Positions 44,111-57,100 of a stretch of 64,000 bases of DNA are shown here, piece by piece. The DNA is from Zygnema cylindricum (Eukaryota > Streptophyta > Zygnematophyceae > Zygnematales > Zygnemataceae). The translations under genes were made by a program, and so were the position numbers. Positions within the stretch are counted from its first letter, which is position 1; each line of letters starts with the position of its first letter. The DNA is taken from the NCBI GenBank assembly GCA_037447655.1, contig JBBHKE010001075.1, positions 1 through 64,000 of the forward strand, read 5' to 3'. Below the pieces are notes generated by a model. It saw only the letters and a list, made by a program, of their open reading frames with translations, had not been told where the DNA came from and made no database searches.

Positions 44111-44621
44111 CAGTACACCGCGAATCGTAATTAGAGTAATGAAAAAATTAGAGTACAAAAACTAAAAAAATAAATTAGAGTAATGAACGCTAATTTGTGT
44201 GATAGAGCTGTTTCAACTATGAAGTTTACTCTAATTTATTAAAGTACTCTAATTTGGCACGCTAATATCCTCTACTGTAAATAAGGTAATCATACAGAAT
44301 TTGTCAAAACGTACAGTTTATCGTTCCTATGACGTTTGCACTACGCGGTTTGTTAAAGCGCAGTTACATGACAACGTCCTGTAATAAATCATTATTTGTA
44401 CCTTTTTACTTTATAAAGTACAATATTGCACGGTCTGACACCGTTCGTACTCCACACTATTTACAACGAGCCTATATTAGAATTAAAAACGCTAGTTAAA
44501 CTTTACCGTAAGTAGAATAATGAAAAAATTAGGGTCATCTACTCTATTTCATGTAATAGAGTCGAAATTTCGAGCGACCGAATTAGAGTAATTTACTCTA
44601 GTTACGATTCGCGGTGTACCG
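44111..44621. mobile_element. Longer TA-flanked MITE (CAGTACACCG family)
   Basis: TA/CAGTACACCGCGAATCGTAA at the left and TTACGATTCGCGGTGTACCG/TA at the right. The interior repeats TTAGAGTAATGAAAAAATTAG on both sides. At 511 bp it is the longest member here, with no transposase frame. Confidence 0.88.
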
Positions 44622-45199
44622 TAGATACTCCGTACAATTATGTTTTTTAGGGTTTACTTTCATACATTTTCGTACATTTCTGATAAATGTCCGTATTTTT
44701 AAGACTTTTTAAGGATTTTCTAAGATTGCGATTTCCGTATGTTTTTGTACATTTTCGTACAAAGAAATTTACACATTTTACGAAAAGTATGAAATAGACG
44801 AATATTACGTAGTTTTCGTAAAAAAGCTGAAATCCGTACGAATTGGACAATGGTGCGAAGGGGGCTTTCTATTCGTTGAGCAGGTGTCGCTTTGTCTAAA
44901 CAACCGCCTCTAGACCAAAAAAATTGCCATGACGTGGCGATGGGTCGAAAAAGGGAAGACGACAAATTGAAACATATATATTATGCGATGACGCATATGG
45001 TACTTCATTTTCCTGACGTCTTCGTACGGCAAAAGATTCTCTCCGTGCAGCAATCAAATTTTAAGAAAAGAAGCAGAAAAAACCTTTGGAGTTTGGACAC
45101 ACGGGCATAAACCGTAATGGGGTATCTGCCTCACATCGGAACCTGTAAAACTGTGCGTACACATTACTTTTACGAAAGCGTCCAAAATGTCAGCGAACC

Positions 45200-45420
45200 C
45201 GTAACTTCTCGCTCCCGACAGCGAAACCAATATTGTAACCGATATTGTATATTCCAACTGCTATTGTAACCGATATTCCAAACGATATTGTGACCGAAAT
45301 TGTGACCGATATTTTATATACGAACTGCTATGTGACCCATATTGTTACCAATAATATTACCGATATTATGACCGATATTGTATGTTCCAACTGCAATTGA
45401 CAACCCATATTGTGGACGAT
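45200..45420. repeat. ACCGATATTGTA-type degenerate repeat
   Basis: About 15-bp units of TGTGACCGATATTGTA interrupted twice by ATTCCAACTG(C)TATTG. It lies upstream of the small Cys-rich protein gene. Confidence 0.75.
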
Positions 45421-45836
45421 ATGCATCCGATATCCACACAACTACATATTTACATTTCTCTGTCATTATTACTAATAATTTATTAGTACATAAAAAAACC
45501 GACGCCAGGGACACGGCTTCGCCCAGATATCCGTACAAATTGTACGAAGTGTACGAAAATCTTTAACGATTGGGTACTGGTTGGTTCAAAACACGCAAGT
45601 CAGGAAATCGACCGTATCTCCCCATGTGGTCCGTACTCTTTGTCGGTTTCGTGCATTGCGTAAAATCCGCTTCGCCTCAAACCTTTCCAAAACGACAAAA
45701 ACCGGATAAAGCCTTCCTGGCATCGCTCTTCCCTCCCATCCTCCCGACTCTTACCTTCTTTTATTATTTCTCTTCCTCCACTTCGTCCTCCAACACTGAC
45801 ATCACGCCCTTCTTTCACCCCCCTTCTGCTGACGTC

Positions 45837-46133
45837 ATGTCGCTACGTACGGCGATGCTTGCCCCTCTTCTCCTATTCGTCCTCCTGCTTTCCCGTACGG
45901 ATTGTACGGTCCAATCCTTCACTCCTTTGCCTGGCCCGGGGAGATGCCGAGGCCGACTGATCACCTTTTATACAGCGCCTCGCACGTGTAAAAGCGTGAC
46001 AAAGTGTTTCGCGAGCAGACTAAAGTGCGAGAGTTTCGAGGCGCTGAACGGGTACAAGTGTACGGACAGCAAGCTAAGAGCGGCGAAGAAAGTGCTGGTT
46101 CCTAAAAACAGTAACGAGATTATCGCGATATGA
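45837..46133 (+). CDS. Small secreted Cys-rich protein, hypothetical
   Basis: A 98-codon open frame starting at the ATG at 45837. The first residues (MSLRTAMLAPLLLFVLLLSR) form a clear signal peptide. The rest is basic and has six Cys: TDC, GRC, RTC, TKC, LKC and YKC; the first may fall at the cleavage site. It ends KNSNEIIAI. The open frame extends further upstream with an in-frame ATG at 45624, but the 45837 start gives a far better signal peptide. The sequence is more GC-rich than the surrounding DNA. I do not recognise the family. It could be an apoplastic or defence-type peptide, but that is only inference from size, secretion and cysteines. No intron is evident. Confidence 0.5.
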   Translation: MSLRTAMLAPLLLFVLLLSRTDCTVQSFTPLPGPGRCRGRLITFYTAPRTCKSVTKCFASRLKCESFEALNGYKCTDSKLRAAKKVLVPKNSNEIIAI

Positions 46134-46988
46134 ATTTACCCGATACCCAACACTAATCTCCAGTATTTTACTTTTGCATTAGTTGGTATAGTTGTGCCTT
46201 TTCGTACTTTAATGACGGGGGGACAATGTCTATCACTCTATCCACTCCTGCGAGCTAAACTGCAGACGCAAAGTGTGTTTTAGCGTGCGATAGCATTTAA
46301 CGTTTCGCGTGCACACTTTTCTTCGCTGCACACGCAATACTAGAATGCGACGTTTAGTGCGATGAGAATGAACCGTTGGATTGGAGAATGGAAGCTATCG
46401 ACGCGTCATGAAATGACGTCTCATGTGCCAATTTTTTTGACATGTGCAGGAACCTTTTTAGGGTTACGTAGTCCAGTTGCATGCACTTTAACTATGATTT
46501 GAAAGTCTGGCAATGTGAAGGTTGCTGAAATAATCAAAAATCAGCTATGCAACAACATATTTTTGTTTTTTTGGTGGATGGTGGATAAACAATGAGAGTC
46601 AGGTCGCCGATATTATATAGAGGCAGTTTACACACTATATTAGCCTTTTAGGTCTGACGCTTACACCATAGGTTTTCTTGTTTAATTTTGTTTGTTATTG
46701 TTTGCTGTTTTAAAAAGTGACAAATATTTTTGTACGAGATCGGATAGATTGAGTAAGTTTTGTTTTTGTATAAAAAATATAGTGATACTGCTGATTAATG
46801 TTGACAAATTAGGGTTTCCTCTTATTCTTCCCATTACAGCTGCTTGTTTTCAACAATTTATACTTTTTTTGAATTCGTTAGAAGGAAACTTTTCTGTTTA
46901 ATCCAGGTACTATGATCAAGTTGGAGTACACTTTGTATTGTTATCCTTTTGTATTGTTAACTTTTTAGTGGTTTGTAAAATTAAGGAT

Positions 46989-47209
46989 AGAGCACTGCCC
47001 ATCCCCTATAAGTGTTAAACATGTTTCCGGCAGTTATATGGCGTTTTTTTTTTTTTTTCGACCGTTTGATTTTTTTTCTAGGTAAGCAATCAAAAGCTGA
47101 CAGTCTTTATTGTGACGTAACCATTAAAAATCGAACTAATCTGTATTGAAGAAAATTATTTTTTAACCGCCTGAAAAATGGTTAGCACAGATAGCTATGG
47201 GCAGTGTAG
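46989..47209. mobile_element. MITE of the TGCCCATCG-end subfamily, diverged
   Basis: AGCACTGCCCATCCCCTATA on the left and ATAGCTATGGGCAGTGTAG on the right are inverted repeats. Poly-T occurs in the interior. No coding capacity. Confidence 0.65.
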
Positions 47210-47344
47210 TTCTTTCTTTTTCTGAGTCGATAATGGTCTTGTCTTGCTTTAATTGAAATAAAGTCCAGAAGGGAGTTTACTTGTCTGGAGTGAGCAACTA
47301 AAGTGCTACAACTTTTTTTTACCAAAATGGTTTGAAGTTGTAGT

Positions 47345-47490
47345 TCATATTGTTTGTCACAAGACATACATATTCTTATGTTGGTAATAAGACATATTCT
47401 CATGTTCTTCACAAGACATATTTTCCTGTTCTTCACAAGACATATTATGTCAATCATAAGCCATACATGTTCTTATATTAGTCATTAGAC
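47345..47490. repeat. ~24-bp minisatellite
   Basis: Six to seven degenerate copies of TTCTTCACAAGACATATT plus six bases. Confidence 0.8.
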
Positions 47491-48114
47491 AAGGTAGCCG
47501 TCAGAGGATGCCTATTCTTTTGTTAGTTGTAAGAAATGTTCTTATGTGTCTGTCTACACAGCTACTGTGCAAGGTTCATGACATACGGTTAAACCAGCAT
47601 ACTTTGTCCTATAGGGGTACGAGTGATTTTGCTTTGGATTGTCCTTTTTTCAGCTTCAACGCCGATTCTCGATCATCAACACCTGGCAATTCTTTCGTCA
47701 ACCAATCAGTATCTATCTATCTTGGAAAAATATTTGATTCCGACCATATTTTTCTTTGCTTTAAAATCCTCATATTCTTAGACAATCGCTGGCCACAAGT
47801 TATCAAATTCTCTGAGAATTATTTTTTAAATACATTCCTTTTCCTTGTATTGTTCCTGATATTCGTGAATTTCCGGCTGATTGCCTGAGAGAGCAACAGT
47901 GGGCTCATTTGCAACTGTTAATACTGCGCAAATACTGAGGAGATACTAAGGAAATACGAAGAAAGTACTTCTGCTAGTACTGAGCAAATACTGAGGGGAT
48001 AATAGGGAAATACAAAAAAAGTACTTCAACACTAAGGAAGTTTTAAGGGAAACTCTGCACGGAGTTCCTTCTTAAATACCTGTTCCGATAGTTTTCTCCG
48101 TTCCCGAGTGTTGT

Positions 48115-51100
48115 ATGGCACCTATGCCAGACGAAGTTTTTGAGGATGAAGTTATTCCAAAAGTGCCCAATATAACAGTCCATACATTTTGCAACGGTCT
48201 TCCTATTAGTGAGGAGAGACTGATGGCTTTTGCTCCAGAACATCGAAATTTGGTAGCTAAGGCTCTCTCGGTTTTAGCTGCTTGCCAAGTGGACAAAATT
48301 GTTCACCGTAATTCGGTTTTTCCAAATTGGAATAATCGATTTGCGCAGACTATGAGCGCCAAGAAAGTTTCGGCTGCGAGAAAAGCTGGGATATTAGTGG
48401 ATACAGTTTTGGCGACAGTTTTGTCAGGACCTACAGATGCCGGATGGAACAATTTAGGGATTATTGTGGATGACATTGTGGAGGGAAGGCACAACGTTTT
48501 AGACTTGGTAAGAATTTTGTTTGTGACAATTTTTTTTCTGCTATTGTTCTTGGGTAAAGTCGGTATTGAGAATCTATACCCGGTGTTTTTTTCCACTCTA
48601 TTGCCTGGAACCCTGTGTTGGTTTTGCCTAGAAAGTTGCTGTTTTTGAAATAAAATTGGACTGGCCAATGTGTGGTAAACAGTTTATTATATTTGGCACA
48701 AATTCAAAAAAGATGTTTTTCAAGGAAAAGGGTTATATATTATATTGCAAGCTCAAATGTTCCGAAGCTTTTCTTTTCCGAACTTTGAGGTAACCTGAAT
48801 GGGCTCCAAGGTAAATTCCTGTTTATAATTATGTGAACAGTGATCGTTTCTATCTCCGTCTATTTCTTTTTTCTTTTCTTTTATGTTCCATCCAAGATCT
48901 TTTCCTTAACAACAGCTCTTTGTTGAAACTTGAGTTGTTGTTATAGCTTCAGTATGGGTAGACCATTATAGTCAACACTATTAAATATGTTCTCTGGATG
49001 AAAACATACCTCCAATAAAAACGTTTTTCTAATAGAAATACCTCATCCATTGTTCTGGTCAATCTAACCATCAATTAAATTATAGTTTAGATCAAGATGG
49101 TCTCTTTTCTTTCAGCTTGCCAAAATTTCTCTAGGAAAACTTAAAATCACATCCAGAATTGTTTAGATCTCTAAGGAAAACCACTGACATTTCTAAGGAA
49201 ATTTGAATTTTTCTTGCTGATCATTATTGCAAGTGTGGTTGTAATTTCCCATTTTTTAGCTGTTTAAAATTACACTTTTTTTCTATTCATTTTACCATAA
49301 TGTTAAATTCATGTTAGAGGATTCTTTTTCATGCATTTTGCACTTGGTTTATAGTCCTGACTTTCCAACCCTGACCTCACCTCTCCCTTTTTTTCTTCTT
49401 TGTCAGATTCTAAATTTAAAATTCTCTTTAGGAAATCTTATCTTCTGAATTAAATGATCTTTTACTGATTGAACCCTTTTCACTATTTCAGGACGGATGG
49501 CTAGATCTGGCGGCAGTTTTTATGGATATGGCTTCTAAGGCAGCTTCATGGACAAAGGAGCTTCTTCCCTCAAATAGGTTACAAAGAGCTTTAGAAATTA
49601 TTTATCCTCCTTTTTTGGCTTTGCGTTCGAAACCGGACTTAGAGGACCTCCAAGCAGATATTGCTGTAAATATCTGTAAGGTGAGTTGTCGTTTGTCATA
49701 TTTCAGTATAAGTTTGTGAAGTTTACCGGAAATGTTTGCACACGTGTGCTTCTTGGACTATATATAAAATTCAGAAGTAAGGAAGTGGAATTCCTTGTTT
49801 CTCATTATGAAATTGGAGGAAGTGAAGGGATATATTTAACAGAGAGACATATTTTGGATGTTGGGAAATGGAGTTCGTTGTTTGGCTGGGTGCATTTGAA
49901 GGGTTTGGGAGGCTTTTATGGTTAGGACTTAATGCATAAATTTTGAAATACTTGATAGTCATGAAAGTGGATCGACAAGTGTAACTTATGTTCACCGTTG
50001 CTTGCAATTCACGTTGTAAATTATTATTAGTAATAAATACTGAACGTTGGGGGATATATTATGCTTATTCTTTTTTGTGCACTTGTTGTGTTGGTTGAAG
50101 TTCAAGTACTGAATCATATCCACATGGAGTAGAGTATTCTTTAGTATTCTTGTATAAATACATGATGTTCCAGTTTGTGGTCCAATCCTTACAGTTATGA
50201 AAATTTGCAGCATCAAACAAATTTACCCGCTTGTCCTTGTAGAATGTTGTAGTCACCACATTTTTACACCGTGTATTGTTATTTGTGTTAATGTTTTTTT
50301 TGGCGTTTAAACTCATTTTTCTCTGAGCACACTTATCGGGTTATTAATCTGAAGGTTCCGATTGAAAGGTAAGATGCTTACCTTTTGATTGGGGGTCTTT
50401 AAACGAAAATCAAACACCTGTGCACAATGAAAAGTTGATTAAGTGGTAAAAGAAACTGTAGCGCTAATAGTGCTGCAGGTTGTAATGTAGTCTTATTTCA
50501 AGCCCTAGAATTGGTGGATAACAAGCGATAAACAAGGCCCTTGTTTTGCAATCATTCAACATGGGACATTTAATATCTCTATCTATTTTCTATTTTAAGC
50601 CTGTATTCTAAGTCTCTCCACACTAATAACGGTGTGTACAATCTCCTAACTGCAAACTGCTACTGAGGGGTTCGAGAGGATCGGGGTTTTAAACAGGCAG
50701 GTCTCTTCCTTGGGGTAATAAATCAGTCGGGACGATTATCAGCAATAGTAAACGTGGAGTCAAATCGAGTTGCTTTAGAAATTTATGTCAAAGATTTGGA
50801 GCGATATCTTGGAATTCTTTATTCTGCGAGGTTACTGGAAGGATTGGAGGCTTTATGGGAGGAGATGAAAGACTATCCGTTTAATTTGCCCTATGCTCGA
50901 AGTTCTTGTTTTTGTGGGAGAGAGGAGGAGATGACTCTTTTCCAGAAGTCTTTATATCGAAAATCTGAAACCACTGGAAATGTCTCAGCGGAAGATACTG
51001 TGAGTTTGTGTGTTGATTTTCATCAGTTCTCTAAATGCATACAAATCCTTATACTGCAAAAACTAATTATAGGATCTGGCTTCAGTTCAGAAGTATAAGC

Positions 51101-54100
51101 TGCTCATGCAAATTATCATTGCTGTAAACATGGATATTTTTTTGTTTTTTTGGGGATCTCTTACTTAACTTATAATTGCTGTAAACATTGATATTTTATT
51201 GTTTTTTTTGGAAAACTTTTTTTACCACAGGTTGCAGTGTCATATGTGATTGCGCCAAGTGGCTTTGGAAAAAGTCAGTTTGCCCTGGAATATGCTTATC
51301 GTCATTTAACAGAATATGAAGGAATATTATGGGTAAATGCCTCGTCTCTCAATATTGTGGACAGTTACTTACGACTCGGGTCACTCCTCAAATTGCAAGT
51401 GAGCCTCACTTTCTTTGACAAAAGCCTGGCCTTTTTTGACACTCATCAAATCATGGCTTTAGTTCTGAACCATGAAGTTGAGTGTGAAGTGAAAAAGTTA
51501 CTAATTAAAGTAATATCATTACCTGCTTCACTGTTCCTGAAATTAATGTTCCAGATATGCCAAATGGTGGAGGTCTGTTCTTATGACAATTTTAAAGAGA
51601 ATTGGGTCGTGGGAGCTAAAGAACTTGATATCTTATGAAGGGAAAAATTCGACGTGAAAGGGCTTGGCCCCAATAAGCTAATTCCGTGTCATCTCAAGAC
51701 CCTTTTTCAATTGTGGTCTTAGGATTTTGGTCTGGACGATCAGAAGTTGCCCAATTATCGAAAACAGTCATGAAAAGATCCGAAAAGTGGCCTGATAGGC
51801 TCCAGCCGTAAGTCATTGCATTGATTGGTAAAACTTTTGGCAAGATTTTTTAATTAGACTTTTATTGGTTGCCGCGGTTTCAAAGACTGTTACATTGGAT
51901 GTAGTGATCTGCAGAATTCTCTATCATTTTTTAAACCAAGGAATTCTTTTTCTGAAAGGCTGAATCAGCACCTGGTAGCATTAAAGCAATGCAATCCGTA
52001 GAATGGAAATGAAGCAAAGCATTGTATATATTCAGTTATGCCGAGGTCCGAATTTATGGACTGAGTTAGTCTTGTTATCTCTATAAACGAGAGAAGGCAA
52101 AGTGTTCACGAAAGGAAGGCTCCATTTGCACAGTTAATTGTTCAAACTAAGCCAGTCATATTGCACAAAAACCTTGAGATTTAATGCATGGTTATTAAAT
52201 TTGTATATTTCTGTTACTTCGAAGGATTCATCATTTGAAACAGTCAGTCAAGTGTGAGCAACTAGTTATTTTCTTTTTGGTGATATTTAGGAGCCTTAAT
52301 CTCGTTGTTCGGATGCTATGATTTGGATCTATTTTGTTTCTGACTCTGAATTTAAAAACTGATTGTGACATGTCACTACTGCTCTTTATGTTGCAAGGGT
52401 GGAGCAAATCTTATGTTTTTTCTTTCAATCTAAAGACTGGGAAGTATATTTGTGGGAACAGCTGAAGGAAAATGATATTGTATCAAGAAAAGTCCAGCGA
52501 GTGAAGGAAGCTCTGGAGGATGGCCATAAGTTTCTGGTGATTTTTGACGACTTGGAAAATCATGCATTCCTAAGTGATCTTCTGCCGAAGGTGCTCTCTC
52601 TCCCTCTCTCCCATTTCTTTTCTCCCTCTCCCTCTCTCCCTCTCTCACACTCTCCTCTCTCTCTCCCTCTCGCTCGCCCTCCTCTCCCTTTCTCCCCCTC
52701 TCCCCCTCTCCTCTCCCCCTCTCTCCATCTCTCCCTCTGCCCCGCTCCTCTCCCTCTCTCCTTCTCTCCCTCTCTCCCTCTCTCCCCCTCTCCCTCTCTC
52801 CCTCTCTTCCTCTCTCCCCCTCTCCCTCTCCCCCCCTCTCTCCCCTCTCCCAGTCTCCCTTTCTCCCTTTCTCCCTCTCTCCCTCTCTCCCTCTCTCTCC
52901 TAACTCCCCTCTTCACTCACCCTCCTCTCTCCTCTCTCCTCGCTGTTCGCTCCTCGCTCCTCTCTCCTCTCCTCTCTCCCCTCTCTCTTGCTCTCTCTCC
53001 CTCTCCCCCTTCAGCCCTCTCTCTTCTCTCTCTCCCCTCTCTCTCCCTCTCCCCGCTCTCTCCCCTCTCTCCCTTTCTCTCTCTTCTCCCATCTCTTCCC
53101 CCTCTCTCTCCTCTGCCTCTCTCTAACCTCTCCCCTCTTGCTCTCTCCTTCTTCTCGCCCCTCTCCCCTTTCCCCCCCTCTCTCTCTCCCCTTGCTCCCC
53201 TCTCTCTGCTCTTTCTTCCCTCTCCCTCCTCTCCCTTCTCCTCTCCTCTTTCCCTCCATCCCTCCCTCCCTCTTCTTCCTCCCTCTTTCCTTTCTCTCTT
53301 AAGTTTTTCTCAGGGATATCTCCAGGAATTTTGCTCATTTTTTTGTAAATTGTCATCTAAGTTGTTGCTCAAGCTGTCAGATGTCTACCCAAGTCGCGGT
53401 GCGGTTTTTTTGAAAATGGACACAGTTTTGGACGACGATATAATAATCATTTTCAAAGACACTTGATTTTTAGGGAATGAGATAGAGGATGTACTTTTCT
53501 TTTTCAGCCAGTCTGAATAAACGTTCAGAAACTTTTGGATTCGATCGTGTCAACGCCTCAACTGTTTACTTTTTTCGTTTTGTAAAATGTGTTAGAAAAA
53601 AGTTTGCAGTTTTGCAGATTTTCAGTCAGCCATAGTTAAAATTTGTGTTCAGGGTAACCTCCAGTTTGATTTCTGAAAATAAATAAGCAGTGTTGTGCAT
53701 CGGGTAAAAAACTTATCGCGATAAAACCGATACCGATAGTTATCGGTTATCAAACGGTGAGGGGTACCGATGTATTCGTACAATAGTACAGAATTTAGGG
53801 TGCGGAAAAATGTACGAAATGAGTACAAAGATGTCGCGAGGGAAACTTTTTCACAATTACATTCCGTACCAAAGTACAGAGTTATTGTCGATAGTTATCG
53901 AAGCAGTGTTATCGCGATAAAAAACGGAGATTTATCGGTTTTTTATTGCGATAACATCAGTACCGATGTATCGTGCCAATATATCGATTATCGGTAGGCC
54001 AAAAAAAGGGGGCATATCGGTTATCGGCAGATGGCTACCAATACACAACACTATAAATAAGGCTGTGTCCATTTTGTGGCTTGTTTCAGCTTTGCCCACA

Positions 54101-57100
54101 TTATCTTAACACATTTTGTTTTTGAAACTTACCTTTTAGAAACTGACTTCTTCTACAAACTGACACTGACTGGTTTTAGAATTTGTCAGGACTAGTTGTG
54201 GTTTGCATTGAGGTAAGACTAATGGTTTTTAATGAAGAGCTCGGAATGCTCTCCAAAGCACAATTGTTAAGGATTTTTTTTAATATACTACAGAATAGAA
54301 TCTGTTAAAGAGCAGCCAAAGCAATAACTAATGTTTAACTCCTTAACAAAGAATTGAGGTAAATTATGGTTCGGTCTGTTGATAGAGACTGATGAAATAA
54401 TGATTGTGGAGATGTATGTTTTGCAGAAGGGTAAAGCTCACATTATTGTTACATCAAAAATCGCATCAAAGTCCCCGCACAAGATCGAGTTAGGGTCGTT
54501 CAATATTGTGGAGGCCTCTGAGGTCAGGTTTATTCCTGAAAACTAGTTTTTTTCTACAGGGTTGATGCTTGTCCAATGCCTCTACTGATTTCTTTTGCTC
54601 TCAAGCCCCATTTGCTTTTATACTATGGTCACCTGAATTGGACTTTGTGAGTTTATCTATTTCTTCTTCCAAAGGACGGAGAATTCTCATTTTTCTAAAC
54701 CATAATTACTCTTGCTTTGGCTTGTCATTCGTATCCACCGTAAATTATATGATTTTACTTTTTGAGGCTTACAAGTTACATGTTGTATAGTGTGGACCAC
54801 GATGATGTAAAATGATAAGAAAAAGTACAAATAATGATTTATACTAAAATGAAAAACGAGGATAGCAAATTTCCAATTTTTTTTTTTTATTCTACTTTGC
54901 CTGTATTATTGTCCCGCTAAACGTTTTTAGTAGTGTACCAATTGTGAATATGATCATTCCCAGTATTAATAATAACTTAATACTGTCAATATTAGTGAAA
55001 AGCTTACACTGACCTATTAGAATTTCTGTGACCCAGGCAATCAATGGTTGACAGTATAAGGGCATTATTTGTATTTGTTCAATTTGAGGGATATGTGATC
55101 ATTATTTGGAGGTTTTGCATAAATGAAGTCAAACATATTTGTATAGTTTTATGTGGAAATTAGTTGGGGGATAAAAACGTATGAAGTTGAATGAGAAAAG
55201 AGGATAAACCATTTGATAAATTGGGATCATTGGTTTGGAGATATCTGTTTTTTAACATTCTACGTTGAAGACTTTGTTGATGTTTTGCTTTATACTAGGA
55301 ACCAATGTGCTGATTTTGTTTCATTCAATCATGGTTACATCACTCTTTTTGAAGTATAAGATGGGTCTTGTCCAATTTTTAATCGATTAGCCCTATACAC
55401 AGTCTTGTTGTATGGTTATGGCGTATAAATTCGTGTTTTTATATTTAAGTATACAGGACCGGAAAGCGAGACAAAAGCATAATCGAACAATTAAACAATC
55501 TAATCATGTACTACAGAATAAAGTTCATCAAAAAGCAGCCAAAGCAGTAAATAGGAAGGGACTCAAGTGGGATAATTGAAAAGATGGTTTATAGATGCTA
55601 GAAATTGCTAATGCCTCCTTATCCCTCCTATTTTGCAGGTTTTAAAGGGTGGTGGGGACTATAAACTGCTCAAAGACGATAGTGTAGTGAACTGTTTAGA
55701 ATTTGTGGAATTTTTACCACTGGGAGTGGGAATATCAGTGCATCTTTTTGCTTCTGGAATGGTGTTGTCGAATCTTCTTCAGTTGCTTCAAAATAACATG
55801 GGCACCATTCCTGTTTTGGAGGAGACATTTCAAAATCCGTCACGGTAAGTAAAACTGTAGGACACATACAATCACGAGAACCTCAGGAGAGTGCCTGGGA
55901 ATATGGGGGGAGAGAGTGCAATTGGCAGTTATTTTACCTTCTCCCGCCCACTTCTCCTCCCCTCTCTCTCTATCTATTTTTTCCTTTTCTCCTTAAAATT
56001 GGTTTCTGGTTCAGAAATGGTGTGCCAAAAATTTGGAGGAAATTAATCAGGTCTGTGTGAGAGATGGAATTAAAACTGTGGAATTAAATTTCAGCAAAGG
56101 TTGATAAATTGTTGGACAGACTGTGTTCTATATTAGTTTTTATAACTTGAAGAAATCTCAGGAATATGGATTTCAGCATTTGGTCATCCATCAGTCGCAG
56201 TATTTTAAGTATAGTGAAACTTTCTGGTGTGGGCGATTATTGTTTTAACAGAATGAAATTATTAATCGAGGAGAGTTTAAATCAACTCGAAGGACTACGA
56301 AATGACTTAGTCATTCTTATGGTGGAAGTTGGGGCATGGTTTGGGGCCGATGCTATCCCAAAGGAATTACTCTTAATCTCGACTCAAAATTTAAGGTACT
56401 TTTCTGGAGAAGTTAAAAGCTGCCCAAATGATCCTTATTTTTTCGTTAAATATTGCGTTTCTACTCGAAATTGGGTTGTTTCTTTGTTTCGGGTATTTCG
56501 TCCTGGATGTTTTCTCTGTTTGTGAGAAAAAAAAAATCACTTGTGTATTTGAATCAGAAGGCAATTTTCATCTTTTTACTCCCTAAGAACTCTGTTGAGA
56601 AGGAAATACTATCTCTTGTCTGAGTTTTACTGACAGTGAAATATCTGCCCTGTCTTTTTTATTTTTTTCTCTATTTTATTTATTTACTGGACATTATGTG
56701 CAGAGCTCTTACGTCTGAAAAAATATTATTGCTCAAAGACGAGGATGTAAATGATGCCATAAAAATGCTTGTCGAATTACAATTTGCAAAACAACATCGT
56801 GTCCACAACAGCATTGTCTTTCATCCGATTTTACGAAACTATGGACGCTCTCTGAAAAATAGTCTTCTTGCGAGAAAAAGTGTGTTAAAAACTCTTGCAG
56901 GTGCTCATTGTTGTGACGTGACAGTGCCTCACTTTGCTGCCATGTGGCAACAGCGAAAGGATAATTTGGAAAATGAAGAATTGGGAAAAGTTTCAAATAT
57001 TGGATTTAAACTTGTTCAGTATTGGAGTTGGGAAGGAAAGGCGGCAGATTGTATGGCTGCTTGTGAAGAGCTTTTAAATCATCGAAAATTTTCATCATCA

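Larger units (their letters stand above)
46134..48114. other. Space between Cys-rich gene and NB-ARC-TPR gene
   Basis: Contains a MITE (46989-47209), a 24-bp repeat (47345-47490) and a TACTGAGGAAATAC-type repeat (47920-48040) just upstream of the next start codon. An ATG-started frame of 126 codons at 47508-47888 matches no family I know. The promoter of the NB-ARC-TPR gene should lie at the right end. Confidence 0.5.

Noticed and set aside
47508-47888. 126-codon ATG frame with hydrophobic end
   Set aside because: AT-rich, no domain, no supporting splice or homology evidence. Possible but not supportable.
52399-53466. 355-codon open frame after the Walker B exon
   Set aside because: Only the first part is exon 5; the rest is the CT-rich repeat read as Ser/Pro/Leu. 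The next exon continues the NB-ARC domain at 54180.
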